64,000 nt of DNA from Tubiluchus corallicola. Lineage: Eukaryota > Priapulida > Priapulimorpha > Priapulimorphida > Tubiluchidae. Position numbers and translations under genes: made by a program. Under the pieces are notes generated by a model that searched no databases, was not told the DNA's origin, and worked only from the letters and a program-made list of their open reading frames with translations. The stretch spans positions 352,397 to 416,396 of the forward strand of contig JAQGDQ010000081.1 of assembly GCA_030141605.1 (NCBI GenBank), read 5' to 3'. Each line of letters begins with the position of its first letter. Position 1 is the stretch's first letter. Positions 11,741-24,519 of this stretch are shown in pieces.

Positions 11741-14700
11741 ACTATGTTTTTCCCTATTATCCCTTCTTTCCATTTCTGTTTTAGTATGTATCTTAGCGAA
11801 GTGATGCTGGTGACTAAAGACTTCTTATTTATCTACCATTTATATACCGCAATTCGTAATAAAGTTTATTTGCTGAGTAAACGCACGTGTTCTGGCACAT
11901 ATGGCGAGGGTCACTTGCCAAACAAAATACTCCTACATTCCGTGCTTGCTTATTTGATATCGACAGACGTAGTCTGCTGTGCCAGACCTAACGTGGACGC
12001 TGGTCAAGGATTAACTCTTTCTTGCTCAGTATACGTGTTGTGTTTGCGCCATAGCCGGAGCGACTAGAACTTTGGTTCGCACTTGAGAAAGGATTCGAGG
12101 AAAAAAGTTATTCTGTGAGCGTTTTCAGATTTTAGTTTTACTATTGACTATTTATTGTACGTGTTTGTATAAGTTGGAACTTGAATATTTCGAAAATTAT
12201 CAGATATTGATATCAACTGATATTTTCTTATTTGGACGTGCCCTTGACCGTAAGAGACAAAAGTTTAACACGTATATGTGAGTACATCATTATGTTATTA
12301 AATTTATAATTTCGCATGGCAAGGATAGTGATAAATATATATAACCTTATTTATGAGTACCTTGATAATTTTGTAATCGGGGTATTATTTTATAAGATGT
12401 CTGTCAAAAAATCTAATTTAATTTAATATAGTACCAGGAAAAGCATATTAATGACTCGGCGTAGCCTTAAAATAGCCTAAAAAGTGCGTTTGATGAAATT
12501 GTATATCAATTAGTAATTACTTCCTGCAGTTGTAAATACTGATGACTCACCGCCCCCATTTAACATTTTCTTAACTCCTTAACCGGCTTAACGCTTATAA
12601 CTTTTACGGAGCTAGGTAGTCTGGCAGTCAATATCTAGTATCGAAGCTTGTTTTAAAGATCATTTTCCAAATTTGAGATGATAAACTGAATTGAGATGTA
12701 TTAGAACGAAGTGTGCAGAAATTTATGAAGAGTAGAAATAATTTAAGACAGGAACTAGAGTGAAAACGGAATTCCTGCCGGCTGGCAATAATTATAAATT
12801 TCAGGAGTTCAAATCTTGAAAAGCAAGCTTTTTCAAATCACTGTTTCTATTATACGGAATGCATTTCATCATTCTAAAATTTGTTAAACAAAATTTTAAT
12901 GAATGGATTTATTTGATTATTAAAATATGGTATCTCAAAATAAATTATTCGGTTGCAAGTGTAAAACTCAAGAGAATGCAAAACTCTCTCAATATTCAAA
13001 GTGCGAGAAAAAGCACTTTTTTACTTCGGCGCTTCTGCATGCGTTTTATTACACTCAATAAACTTGTGAACAAACATCGGCGCATTTCTTCTTTTTATTC
13101 TCTTGTTTTTCATAAATGGCAGCTCGTTACTAGATTGAAGCGACCATTATTGAAAGAAAATACGACTCAGCTGTTGCACAAAGCGAGTCTACTGGGAACT
13201 TACAGTTCATAAAGTTTCTTATGTCCGTTGCTATTCTAAAGTTAAATTGTGAGTGAATTGTTGTGTGAAATAGCTGTGAAAAGGGCATTAGTCTGTCACA
13301 AGTTTTATTCAAGTTCTAATGTAAAATTAACGAACCAATTAAATAGACGTGATTATCTATTGTTTCGTTTATACCTATTGGAAAGTCTAAAGTTGTAAAG
13401 CCTTGGTAATGCAGTACTTGCTTAAAGCGACGGCAGTTCAGTTAGACGGACAAGCTGGAAGCACATGATTCAAACACCGGCTTGAGAAATTGTGCGTTTT
13501 CTGTTTTTGGCTATTAAACGTAACAGAAGACGATAGAAAACACAATAGAAACAAGCATATACGCTACTATAACTATTCGTCATACACAATCAGTTGACTC
13601 TATTTGTAGGAAAAACATACAGAGATTATTAAAATTCGTGGATAAAAGCCATAATGAAAACTGGCTGTAATTTATAAGTTAGGTAATAAAATATCAATGC
13701 ACGTCAGCATATCTAATTATTTGTATCGTGTTTTCTTAAACACTGTTTTTAAATTATCTTATATTTTAAATATCTTGAGCGATGCTATCGCCATCTGTCG
13801 GTTAAATGGCTTCCATTCGAGGTCTGAATAGCTGTAATGGATGTGCAAGAACATTAGTAATTAGATACATTGACAATTTTAATCCAGAAAATGCGCCTTG
13901 TTGGATGTGACAGGATTAAGGGCGGAGATTCATTTCCACTATCACAACACGGCTATCGTTATCACTGTTAAATCGCACATCCGGGCTTCAGTATTCGAGA
14001 AAGTGCAGCTTAAATATAACTCGCACGTCTCCTGCCTCCTGTAGTTTTTGTCCTATTTAACTTAAAGGCAGTTCAGGAATACAAAACATAAAAAACACAA
14101 CATTGAAAACAACCATAAACAGCAGGAAAGACTTATTGCCTGATAATCTTAAGGTCAGGATTGTTATTAATGGCGACCAGTACACATTCACTTAATTAAA
14201 TTTTGATAACAAACTAGAAATAACAAACAATTACAACTTTTTCACATTCCTTGTCTTTCAGGTTTGGTATCAAAATCTAATTAATTGTGAGTTTGTATCA
14301 TCACAACAAAAAGAAAAACGTGAAACAAGCGTTTCGTTCGCTATACTTTGCAGGATTGTTCACATATCTAAATTTGTATCAAGTCCAATGCAATGGGTTG
14401 TCACAAGTTTATGCTCTCGGTCCGCCCATGTCATAGTTTAATATGCGATTTCACTTTTGTTTTTGTGTGGTTCTGTTCAGGATGGCAATCTATATTTGTA
14501 CCACAGTTTAGCGCACGAGTTTGCTTTTGCTGGTGTGTAATTTCCTTTAAGCCTTTTGACAAATTTGTATCAGCGTTTGTAGTGCACGCAGTGCACAGAA
14601 AACACCATCCTGCGTTGTCCATCGGGTGAGGGACTTTGTGCTTGTTGTGTTTGATCGTTTGGTGTACGATTTTGCTTTTTCTCTCGTGCGATTTCGCTCA

Positions 14701-15470
14701 ATTTCCGTTTCCCATTTCAGTTTTCTTTAGAAAGTTTGTTCACTGCAGAGGTGACCTTTCTAAAGCAGTTTTATTCCACAACCAAGAAATTTTGTTGTGA
14801 AAATGTGCATGAGCAGGAAATTGAAGAACAAAGCGGACACTATTTGATTACCGTTTTTAAATTTAATTACGCTAAACGTTGCAGCTTTCGGAGGCGTTTT
14901 TCCCAACTTACAGACGCAAATGAATAGCCAGCCATCCGTAGTAATTAGATTAATTAGTACTGGGGTGATTAAGATGAGAAAATGACGGATATCTTCGCTG
15001 ATAATCTGTCATTACGCTTTAATATTATGCTTTTTCACCATTGTGCATTATTGATGACGCCTGGTCTGCTGCTGTGATAGCAACGTGTGGAACATACAAA
15101 CAGGTTTCATATTAAGATTTCTTTATTACTTAATGTGTATGTAATGTGAAATGTTGATCAGTTAATGAATCTTGCTAACAGATTTTAACTTTTAACAAGA
15201 TTTCTCAGGCGTTGGTAATTAATATGTCTGATAGAATTTAGGATTAAGAGCTGTTTTGAGAGCACCAACCTTTTGTGGTTTACCGTTTAGAACGCTTAAT
15301 TTGGTCTAACTCTTTATTGTATGGCGGTAAGAAAACAAAAAAAAAAACTATTTTTTGAGAACCGAAATGCTAGGATGTGCATTTTGATTATAAGATTTAG
15401 GATGTTTATGTGATCAAGGCGTTAAGCAAATCACTTTCCAAGAAATCGCTCATTCAAGTAGTGTAGCACC
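11741..15470. other. Gene-free stretch
   Basis: Almost 4 kb of AT-rich DNA. ORFs at 11666-12067, 12859-13212 and 14393-14629 have compositions expected by chance and no domain. A run of nine A at about 15337-15345 is the only homopolymer of note. Confidence 0.4.
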
Positions 15471-15474
15471 TTTC

Positions 15475-15720
15475 AGTCAGCTAGCTTTGTCAATTCAATC
15501 GAACTTTTGGTCGGTATGTTTGTCTATTGGTCAGCCAGTCAAACAGTAAATCAGTTAGTCAGCGCGTCAGCGACTCACTTGTTTCTTTAGATGACAAGTT
15601 TTTAGTTGGGACGAACCGACTGACTAGAAACCTGCAAGCCCATTACAAGCCCACCATTTTACCCTCCTCCTGACTAACCAACTGGCCTGCTTGTTTACTA
15701 ACAAGTCGAGCAACTACACG
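15475..15720. repeat. Highly degenerate GTCA/GACT-type tetranucleotide region
   Basis: AGTCAG, GGTCAGCCAGTC, AATCAGTTAGTCAG, CTGACTAG, CTGACTAACC and CAACTGGCC motifs recur with 4-bp phasing. It resembles a decayed version of the array at 19.7-19.9 kb. Confidence 0.45.
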
Positions 15721-15997
15721 ACTGCACGGCCAAGCAGCTGTACCATTGTCAACTCTTGGACTTGCTATTCTTTCTTCTACCCATTTGGCAGTCGTTCTTT
15801 CTGTTATTCAAAATTTAAAAATGCGATATAGAGAGCTGACATGGTGTTATAATGGTTTTACTGCTGCTACTAACGTGAGCAAAACATCACCCAGTAACAG
15901 ATGTTTCAATCAGACATAAAACATTCACCCTGTTTATGGACTTCAACAATGAAGCGGATAAATTAGAGCTCATTACTAGCCCGTTCGGCATCTTCCC

Positions 15998-16011
15998 GTT
16001 CCCATGGCAAC
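15998..16011. promoter_or_regulatory. RFX-type X-box
   Basis: GTTCCCATGGCAAC fits the palindromic X-box consensus GTTNCCATGGNAAC bound by RFX transcription factors, which commonly drive ciliary genes in animals. It sits in a local GC-richer patch. No neighbouring exon was identified, so its target is unknown. Confidence 0.5.
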
Positions 16012-17680
16012 CGTGAAAGCATCAGGTGGTCGCGGGAGATGCCATTTGCACATTTCGTTTGGTTTATATGGATTTATGATGTGATATTAGAGATATTAGA
16101 AGGATTCTGCTCAATTCGTCGACCGCTGCTAATCAAATTTATCATCGGATTGAGATGTGTTATTATTTAATCAATATGGCGGCTCGGCATTGGAGAAAAA
16201 TGTCAAAAGAAAAGATCGAATAACAGGAAAACAATCAGCATCAGTAAATATTATAGTAGCCAGCCTTTGTTTTACCTGCTTACAGTTCTGAAAGTCTTTG
16301 GTCAAAAAGTTCTTTTACTTTTGAAGCGTTTAAGGGTTACTTCTTTACTTCGCTTTGATTTCTAATAATTTCGATTCCACAAACTTTATAAATTACCAGT
16401 CAGGCTACTAGGTACTTAGGTTACAGGCTGCTAGGAACTAGGCTTTCACGAAGTATCATTTCGCGACTCTAACTGAAATGCCTAACAGGGGTAGCATAGG
16501 CATCATGGTATCCAGTTACGCTTAATGTTTTTCATTTGTATCATGTAGACTAATACATTTAATTGAATGAAGAGGAAGTTATGTAACTCTGCCCATAGCG
16601 TTTTGGCCGCAGCTTACGAATACTATCAAGTGTGCATTCATCTTTACCAAGGAGATCTTGAAATATTCTAAACTCGATGCAGGTGCCATTGTTAAACTAG
16701 ACTACTATGAAAAATTGCGTGCTCTTTCACGAGCTTTCATAAAGCATCACGTCTGGCTCGCAGTTGGCAATCATCTGTGCAGTGTGTACTGCTGATCAAC
16801 AGTCGATAACAGCTCGTTTTATCCTTTCACAATATCAGCACTAATTCGACTTCACAATTTCATCTCCTTTAAACCGCGTTTGCATATTTTCTGTTGTGAA
16901 GATTTTCTGACGGTAATTGCTTGTCAGCGGAGGCTTAAAGCAAATTCTAATTACGGTCGCTTTGGGGGCGGATTCATGTCTCTCAAGAATCTTTTCATAA
17001 CGGGTAACGGGCGAATTCAGGTTCCTTTGTCACTTTTGGACGCAGGATGCAGATTGGAGAATGCAGGACTTCCCTATTAAACTGATTCTGGAGCAGCAAA
17101 TTACAAAATTGATATTGGATCGCTTTTGGAATTCAAGTTGTCAAGCCTTTGGTTTAGAGTATTTAGAGTTTAGAAAATGTGCTGGCTGATCTTTATGAGG
17201 TGGAGTGTCTAAACATTATTTTCATTTTTATCAACATTAATTATTTTTATTGCTGTTATTATGAAAGTAAACGTCAGATCATCCAAAATGATTGCATTTT
17301 AAGCCAAACTTTAAAGAAAAATAATTAAGAATCTGCAAAAATAAAACAAAATTAAAAATCTTGTGCTAATTTTATTTATCAAAATAAATTCATAATAATC
17401 CTCCGTTGGTCTACGATGGTTCTTTTACTTGAGCATCTATAAGCAGCCTAAAGTGGCCAAACACTTCTGCTGATTCATTAGAGGACTCTGTTTAATAAAG
17501 ACCTAGATTTTGGTCTGGCTACAGTAATTTACATTGAGCAGGCTTTGTTGTTTTGTGATACCTTACAGCTGCCGTGTTTTGTAAATTAATAATGAAAAAT
17601 GTTGGAACATTTGGGAAAGAAGAGGTCTTGGTCTTGTTCTTCTTGGTCGTGATAATTATTAAAACTTATAAACTGCTGTT
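16012..17680. other. Gene-free stretch
   Basis: No supported gene or repeat. Confidence 0.4.
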
Positions 17681-17958
17681 AAAGTGTCCACCAAAAAGCT
17701 GTAAATAAGCGTATAGAATCGTTTTCTTTTTTACAGAAAGCTAAGACCAGTATACGAAGTCGAATATTACTATCCTGGTGCACTTTAGAAAATCATGAGC
17801 TCTTTTTTCCCATAAGTTGTATTAAAGTGTCCACCAAAAAGCTGTAAATAAGCGTATAGAATCATTTTCTTTATTACACAAAGTTAAGACTAGTGTACTC
17901 GAAGTTGTCATAATAGTGCTGGCCCACTTTAAAAACAAACACGAGTTCTTTTTTCCTG
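17681..17958. repeat. Tandem duplication, period 143 bp
   Basis: AAAGTGTCCACCAAAAAGCT begins at 17681 and again at 17824. The match continues through CTGTAAATAAGCGTATAGAATC, then diverges gradually (AAGCTAAGACCAG versus AAGTTAAGACTAG, GAGCTCTTTTTTCC versus GAGTTCTTTTTTCC). Confidence 0.9.
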
Positions 17959-18990
17959 CAGACCTGGCAAACGCTGCCATCCAACGGACAACGTCATCTA
18001 ATTCCGCAAGAACGCAAAGAGACGAATAGCGGGATTTCAGCGATGGAGAGAAAACAGCATCGTAATCAGCCATGATTACCATTGAAGAGCCCACCGCTTG
18101 ACAAATTGATGGTTGCATTTGTGGTAATCATACGCAATTTGCTCGAAGAGCGCTTCAATTCAGGAAAAAACGTTGCTCATTTGTGTTTACGCGAGTACTG
18201 TGACATTTTCCGAATTATCTTACCTTCGTCAAAATGGGCGTCTTCTACTCTACAGTCTCCTCCCAAAGAGTGGGCTTTTGTTGTCATTGGGTAATCAAAG
18301 TTATGCTATTGATAGATGTTGATCTGAGTGATATATAATAAGGTACTCATTGACTCTGTAAGTTACTTTTCCACTAAAGATAACATCTGAAAATATGACA
18401 TATTTAGTGACTAAGTGACTTTTCAAGGACTTCACACAGCTGACTGATAAACCCGTACAAGAGAAATATTGGTTTGATGGGGCGAGCTCACTAAATGGGG
18501 AATTTCTGCCAATGTTTAGGTTCCGTCTCTTTAAGAAAAGCTGTAGAAATCAGCGTATTTCTAAATATAACAACAGTTTTACTCGCCGCAAAAAACAATT
18601 TGATCCAGCATTCATAACAGAAATCCCCAGGAACGTTCCCGGAAGGGTACTAAAACCGGCGCGGCGGGACGTTATGAAGGTTATAAAATAGGGCAGTTAG
18701 TTTCCTGGGTTTGTTTTTACCGTGATTTTACAATGAGCAACTTCGTAAAAGCGCATAGTAAAACTGATACACGAGTTTGTTTTGGTAATGCACAGTTAAT
18801 GATGAGCTTTATTTTGCACCTGGTCTCGTGTTGTGTAATGAAGCAGTAAAGAGGAATACGATCCCTTAAAAACCCGTGCGTCGGTTAACCCCCCCCCCCC
18901 AAGTGAAAAAAGCGTTTCTTGAAGTTTGCTAGTACTTAACATCGAGTGTATCGAGTGTTACAACTGTACTGAGTCTGATGCTGGCGGTGT
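17959..18990. other. Gene-free stretch with a short poly(C)
   Basis: Contains a C homopolymer at about 18890-18900. A 98-codon minus-strand frame at 17822-18118 is partly inside the tandem duplication and is not recognised. Confidence 0.45.
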
Positions 18991-18999
18991 TAGCAAGAG

Positions 19000-19035
19000 T
19001 GGTGTTGTTGCTGTTGTTGTTGTTGTTGTTGTTGT

Positions 19036-19084
<49 letters not shown>

Positions 19085-19135
19085 GATAATAATGCTGATA
19101 CTGCTGCTATTGCTGCTGCTGCTAATGATGATGAT
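19000..19135. repeat. TTG then GAT then CTG/GAT triplet microsatellites
   Basis: TTG units, a pure GAT run to about 19083, then mixed GCT/GAT triplets. Frames encode poly-Leu/Met, poly-Asp, poly-Ile or poly-Ser depending on phase, so none is a gene. Confidence 0.95.
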
Positions 19136-19710
19136 GACAGAAAAAACAACGGTGGCAAATGGACAGCTTGAAATTGACTGTACGTAGCGCATAGATTGTA
19201 TTAATTTTTTTGATTTCTAGCTCTTAACTAAGCTGGTTTTGTTTTTGTTTTTATACAAATATAACATCAACTTTTTTGGCACAAAATAGGGCTGCGATGT
19301 ATTATGACCAGTACTTCAAGTTTTGTGACGCAGTTTCCGGGCTACAGAGGGTTAAGCCATTGTGGGCTTCCATAGAACACTCCGTTGCGGTCGATGCTTT
19401 GAGCAATAAATAAAGCCTCCCGTTTTTATTCGCGTTTTTATGTTTATGGGGCATTATCTTTCCTTGGTGTAACGTGAATAAATCACGACATTGGCTGATA
19501 ACTGTCAACGAATGATCGACGTCGAGTGTCGGATGTTCCGGTGTCTTGAATCGTGAAGTGAAATTCGACGCGTTTTGGGCGTTTTTGGGACTCAGTCGAA
19601 ATCTCTGTGCGTTTTTCCTTGATTAAGTCGTAAAAATTTAATGTGTACACTTAACTAAGTACCTTACTGGTTAGTCATTCAGAGAATCAAGGAGCGAATG
19701 AGTGACCATT
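19136..19710. other. Intergenic, no feature seen
   Basis: No supported gene. Confidence 0.45.
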
Positions 19711-19713
19711 TGA

Positions 19714-19714
<1 letters not shown>

Positions 19715-19754
<40 letters not shown>

Positions 19755-19881
19755 TCACTCAGTCACTCAGTCAGTCAGTCAGTCAGTCAGTCAGTCAGTC
19801 AGTCAGTCAGTCAGTCAGTCAGTCAGTCAGTCAGTCAGTCAGTCAGTCAGTCAGTCAGTTAGTCAGTCAGTCAGTCAGTCG
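19715..19881. repeat. CCAG then GTCA tetranucleotide microsatellite
   Basis: CCAG units to about 19748, then CAGT/CACT units, then nearly pure GTCA to 19880. Tetranucleotide ACTG/CAGT arrays are known internal parts of some bivalve Helitron-like elements ('pearl' type). No such flanks are demonstrable here. Confidence 0.95.
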
Positions 19882-20288
19882 TCAGCATGAAACGCAAATG
19901 TCTAGCTACACAGTTTACACCTACTAAACCATTTTTTAACATCAGCTGATTAAATTCAAGTCGATTGTTAAACTTTTATCTTATAATTTTCTCTTTCTTT
20001 TATAATTCACTACAATTCATTTCATTTTGCTGAACCGCTCGGATGGTGCATTAGTTTCATATTTTATCTCGTCAGAACGCATAAAGCTAATTCTGCAAAG
20101 AGCATTCGGTCCGTCCGACGATGTTACAACTCATCAGGCAAAAAGCGCCAATTTGTTTCCGGTTCTGCTCTTCGGGGAAATTTGTGAACAATTCGCAGGA
20201 AAGAGTAAAGTGCGTGAACAGAATTATTTGCATGGTCTTCAGCAATATCAGTTGCTTTGCTCAAAGCAAGTGCCCACGACATAAGTCC
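19882..20288. other. Unassigned, slightly GC-richer stretch
   Basis: An 85-codon plus-strand frame (20027-20284) has a fairly protein-like composition, but overlapping frames are also open on both strands. There is no signal peptide, domain or clear splice site. It is left uncalled. Confidence 0.35.
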
Positions 20289-20435
20289 ATGTTGCACGCT
20301 AGTGCCATCATGCAGAATATGTGTGTATGTTATACACCAGTGGTGCAATTTGTGCACAAGAACATAGGCCTGTGTTGTACACTAGGACCATGACGTGATA
20401 GGCCTAGTTGCACCCTAGTGCCACAATGCATGCAA
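20289..20435. repeat. Short degenerate tandem repeat
   Basis: GTTGCACGCTAGTGCCAT, GTTGTACACTAGGACCATG and GTTGCACCCTAGTGCCACA share a core. AACATAGGCCT and GATAGGCCT mark the junctions. Confidence 0.5.
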
Positions 20436-22087
20436 TCACAATGGAGCGAAGTTATAATCGTCGAGCAATGTAATGGTCCATAGTTTCACTGAAATAGCCT
20501 TTTCACAGTTCCAGCGATTGATGGTGATCGTAAAAGGTCAAAAGCTAAAAGGTCATTGTACATTTGACAATGCCTCGCAGCACATGCTAGTGTAATAGTA
20601 ACAGTTTTAATAGCTAGAACCTTACCTAGTTCATTTTTCTTGTTCCCAAGCAAGATCCTACTAGTAAAACACTCTACGCGCAGACTAATGCATAATTAAG
20701 AAACGTCCAGGTAAAATAACTGAAGATCCTGAACCGATATGGTTGATGGCTTTGCTTTACCCACATGTCACGTGACGGATGTATTTACAAGGAGTTGCTG
20801 CGGTACGCTTAACCGTTGGCGTACAGCAACAGCGCGCGCGCACAACGAAACTGCGAAAAGGCTTATTAAGAGCCATAGAGGGACTGGTGTCTTCTTTCTG
20901 ACTTTGTCATTGTCCTCTCAAAGAAGATTATTACTTAAATCAGAGACAATGCCCTTTAATCAAAAATGAAACAACTAGATTTGGTGTAAACAATATTCCA
21001 ATCAGGATTTTGTACTCACATTAGGAAACTTTTTTCTGCAAATCGTGATAATTCTTTCAAAGACCCCACCACCATTAAAAAGTACACAATTCCATTTTAG
21101 TGTACTTTACTTTTTACTCACTATCTATTACTTATTTACCCTTTTTTTACTAGTTCCCTTTTTCTTTCTCATTACTTTTTGTAAAGAGCTTCCCTAGAGT
21201 CAACCTTTGCATGACTATTTGCAGTTCTAACAAGCTGTATGCCTCGTCTGCTACATATTATTAATAATTAACATCAGAAATTCAGTCAGATGTCGAAACT
21301 ATTTGGAAGTATTTCAATAGCAACAATAATGACGTTGTCAGCTACTGGCCATTGTTTTTGGAAGCACTGTCTATTTTTGGATAGTTTGGAGAACCGAGCT
21401 ACACTGCAGATGCTGCAAACACATGTGGCAAAATAAATTTTTCTAAGGGCCAATTTTGCGTCTTTGTTGCTGGTGTCGTCTGATTAAATTCAACTTTTCT
21501 TCTGTTCATTAATTTTTATGGTGTTCATCGTGTTCAAGGGAGCGTGCAGACTCGGACTGAAATTGCAGTGAGTTGGCATCTACACTAATTACTTTTATAG
21601 CTCTATGAGCCAGCAGGAAAATGCGAAACATAATCATTGAACTAAAATGTTTCAGGTTTTTCTTACATTTCGACTTTCAGTTGGACATGTTTCAATTTTA
21701 TTTGTATCCTAGAATAATCTCACGTTAACAGATTTCTCAGATGTTTTACTTGAAATCCTACTACAAGTGATGGTGTTTAAAGGCTAAAGGCAATCAAGCA
21801 CTCAATTGTCATTTTTTCAACAATAATTATCGTATTATTTGTCGCAGAATGCTGAATGTTGGCACTATCACTGTGATAGTTAAATCTAATAGCTAATCTC
21901 AGTTAACCTAACGTTATTAATGTGCCTCTAACTAAATTGTTATTTACAGAAATTTATCACGCACAAGTTTTAAGAAAATAATACACTAAAGCTACCAAAC
22001 ATTTTTTTACCTAATTCTAATTCATATTGAAAATGATTACATGCGAACTGCAATTTTCACTGCAAAAAAATTATTTGTCCGATTTTG
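20436..22087. other. Gene-free AT-rich stretch
   Basis: No supported gene or repeat. Confidence 0.4.
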
Positions 22088-22152
22088 CAGGGGAGGGGGG
22101 CGCAAATTTTGACAGGGGGCGCCCCCCTCGCTCCCCCCTAGTTCCGCCCCTG
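22088..22152 (-). mobile_element. ~65-bp MITE-like element with hAT-type ends
   Basis: A GC-rich island in AT-rich DNA. On the minus strand it starts CAGGGGCGGAACTAGG and ends CCCCCCTCCCCTG, so both ends carry CAGGGG inverted. CAGGGGCGGA-like termini are typical of hAT superfamily non-autonomous elements. The flanks do not give an obvious 8-bp target duplication, so this may be an old or partial copy. Confidence 0.45.
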
Positions 22153-24509
22153 CTATCACACATTTTTCCGATATATCGTTCTTATGGTACGTTACATTGT
22201 GCTCTTCGACCCGTCCAGCACTAACCATTTTACAGGCAATGATGGATCATGCGTGGGAGGAATTTGTGCGCATCAGGGGGTGGGTTTGTGATTCATCGGT
22301 TTTTTGTGCAGAGTTGTAAAGGGTTACGTTTGGATCCAGCTGGTCGTTAAGTACATTTTATCGACTCATAATTTTTAATTAAGCGAGAACATTTGTTTGA
22401 TATGCCAGGAGATAAGACTAATCAAGATGGTATTATGATGTTGATGTAGTTTTATTAAATGGACACTAAGTGCGCACGTTTGTACTTGTTAGAATGATTT
22501 CTTACTTCTCTGTGTTCGTAATTTATAATCCGGGGGGAAGCGCTTACGTAGGAAATAAAATAAAATGTATGAAAGGGAATAAGCCTGATGCTGATGAAAC
22601 CGATTGACGCTATGACGTTCAAGTTAGGCCAATTATCTTAATCAGCGTGGTTTGTAAAAGTATATTACGTGCATGTGTATTGACATTAATTTGTTTCGCA
22701 GTGGTAAAACACTGTAATTACAAAGAAAACAAACATGGATGTTAATTTTGTTAGGGTTATAATATATAATGTCATTGTAAATTATTAATAATAAGACTTT
22801 CATTTAGAGGTTTTACTTCGCGTTACATAAAATTATTGTTGCTTAAGTGGGAATTTTTGTGGACCCAAAAGTACTTGATTGATTGTGCAACCAGGGGGTG
22901 ACTTTTTTACTTATGTCTGTTTATATGTCTTCTGTAAGTATTATATTTTGAGGTTGGAAACTTTTTCTTGGCGAATAATAAAGTCTTACAACTTATTAAC
23001 TATTTCCACTTTTACGGTTTCATAACCGTGTTATGAATTGATGTTTCTTATATTTTTGCTAAAATGTGTTAGAGTGAGGTATCTAAAAATTGCGTAACCC
23101 GCCTCTTCGTTAGGGAAGCAATATTGGCTATGGCATTGACAATTGTAGTTTTTATATTGCAGGTAAATTCCGTTAAAATCATACCTCGTCTAATTGTCGT
23201 CGACTCAGCATTACTCAGTTTCTAACAAAGGTAAGTAAGATATTTTGATTTTGTAATTTTTTTAATATACAGTAGAGAATTTAAACTAACATAAGCACTT
23301 ATCGTAAACCAGATTATTTTACCATAATCACAGTGTATAGGGCTATAGGCCGTTTGAAAATCGATACTACGTGTCATAATAAATTATTTACACATCTATT
23401 GTGTAGACTATTTCGTCGTATAATTCTTTAAATTGGCAAAAAAAGTTCACCCGCGCGAAAACACTCCCAATTTCTGTTCATTGCTACAAGCACAACAATA
23501 TCATACGGTTACATTTTTAATGCTAATTGCATGCATAATTAAAGGGCAGTGCTTCGCTTGAGAGGAAGGGTAAACGTAGATCAAACGAAGACAAAGAGAA
23601 TTTCACTGTGCTCTAATTAAGGCGAATGTCGCCTTAGGCACTAATTTGTCTGAAAAATTCTGTATAATGAGGCACACGAGCCGTGCTTAAATGATAATTC
23701 TTTCCTAGTGAAAAGAAAGATGGAAGTTTCCACGCTAGACTGTTGTGGGGGCGTACAACTGGATTCATTTTAGACTGTACGTCCTGAATAGTAATACAAA
23801 TCACTTTAGGAGGAGTCTGAAGGACCAACTCCGAGGGATCCACTCGTTGAATTGGGTTTTCCTCTATCTCGCTTTGTTATTTAGGGTAATAGGCCATATT
23901 CGACTGCTAGGGATGTATCAAATCACCTTGCTCATTTAATTTTAACCTTTGACCTATCAGTGACTTTTAAAGGTCTATCGTGAAATATGTTGATTGACCT
24001 GCCAATTTGATTTAGTTATTTGCGTTTGCTAACGAACCGCATAAAAAATTGCTGCGAACTAAGCTAGAAAGTTCTGGACTAAAGTTGATTTTGATCTTTT
24101 TACCTTAACAAACAATTCTGTGGACGATCGACAGCCAAACTGACACTGCTGAAGACTCTACCCACCCTCTAGTAACTAAAATCCAAGCATTAGATTTAGA
24201 CAAATCTCTGAGCTTTTTATAGTCTATGTTAAGTGTTTTGTGGTTTCTGTTATTACGAAGAAAAATTTTCCACTCGAAACGGCGGCTCTGACTTTGAAGC
24301 CATATTGAATCCATAACTAATTTGTCTGTTTGGCTTACGTTCATCTTGTATGATTAAAATTCACCAAAATTACTAATTTGCAATTTCAAGGTGGAACTAT
24401 TCGCTTCAGTTTCTAACTTTATGCGCGAGTTTGCAATCTCGGAAATTCAATTCTTGCGTTGTAAAGCAATTTTGCAACTTCGGCTGACGTTATATCCAAC
24501 ACGTTCAAG
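22153..24509. other. Gene-free stretch
   Basis: No domain, RNA gene or strong repeat seen. Confidence 0.4.
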
Positions 24510-24519
24510 GCGCATGCGC
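24510..24519. promoter_or_regulatory. NRF1-type palindrome
   Basis: GCGCATGCGC, within GGCGCATGCGCA, is the perfect NRF1 core palindrome and usually lies near transcription start sites. TGACGT lies about 24 bp upstream. No exon was recognised nearby, so a promoter is only possible. Confidence 0.35.

Noticed and set aside
19738-19881. Regularly spaced repeats, considered as a CRISPR-like array
   Set aside because: A 4-bp unit without spacers in eukaryotic DNA; a plain microsatellite.
20027-20284. 85-codon frame with protein-like composition
   Set aside because: Not recognised, overlapping frames open on both strands, no splice or promoter context; kept only as a comment.
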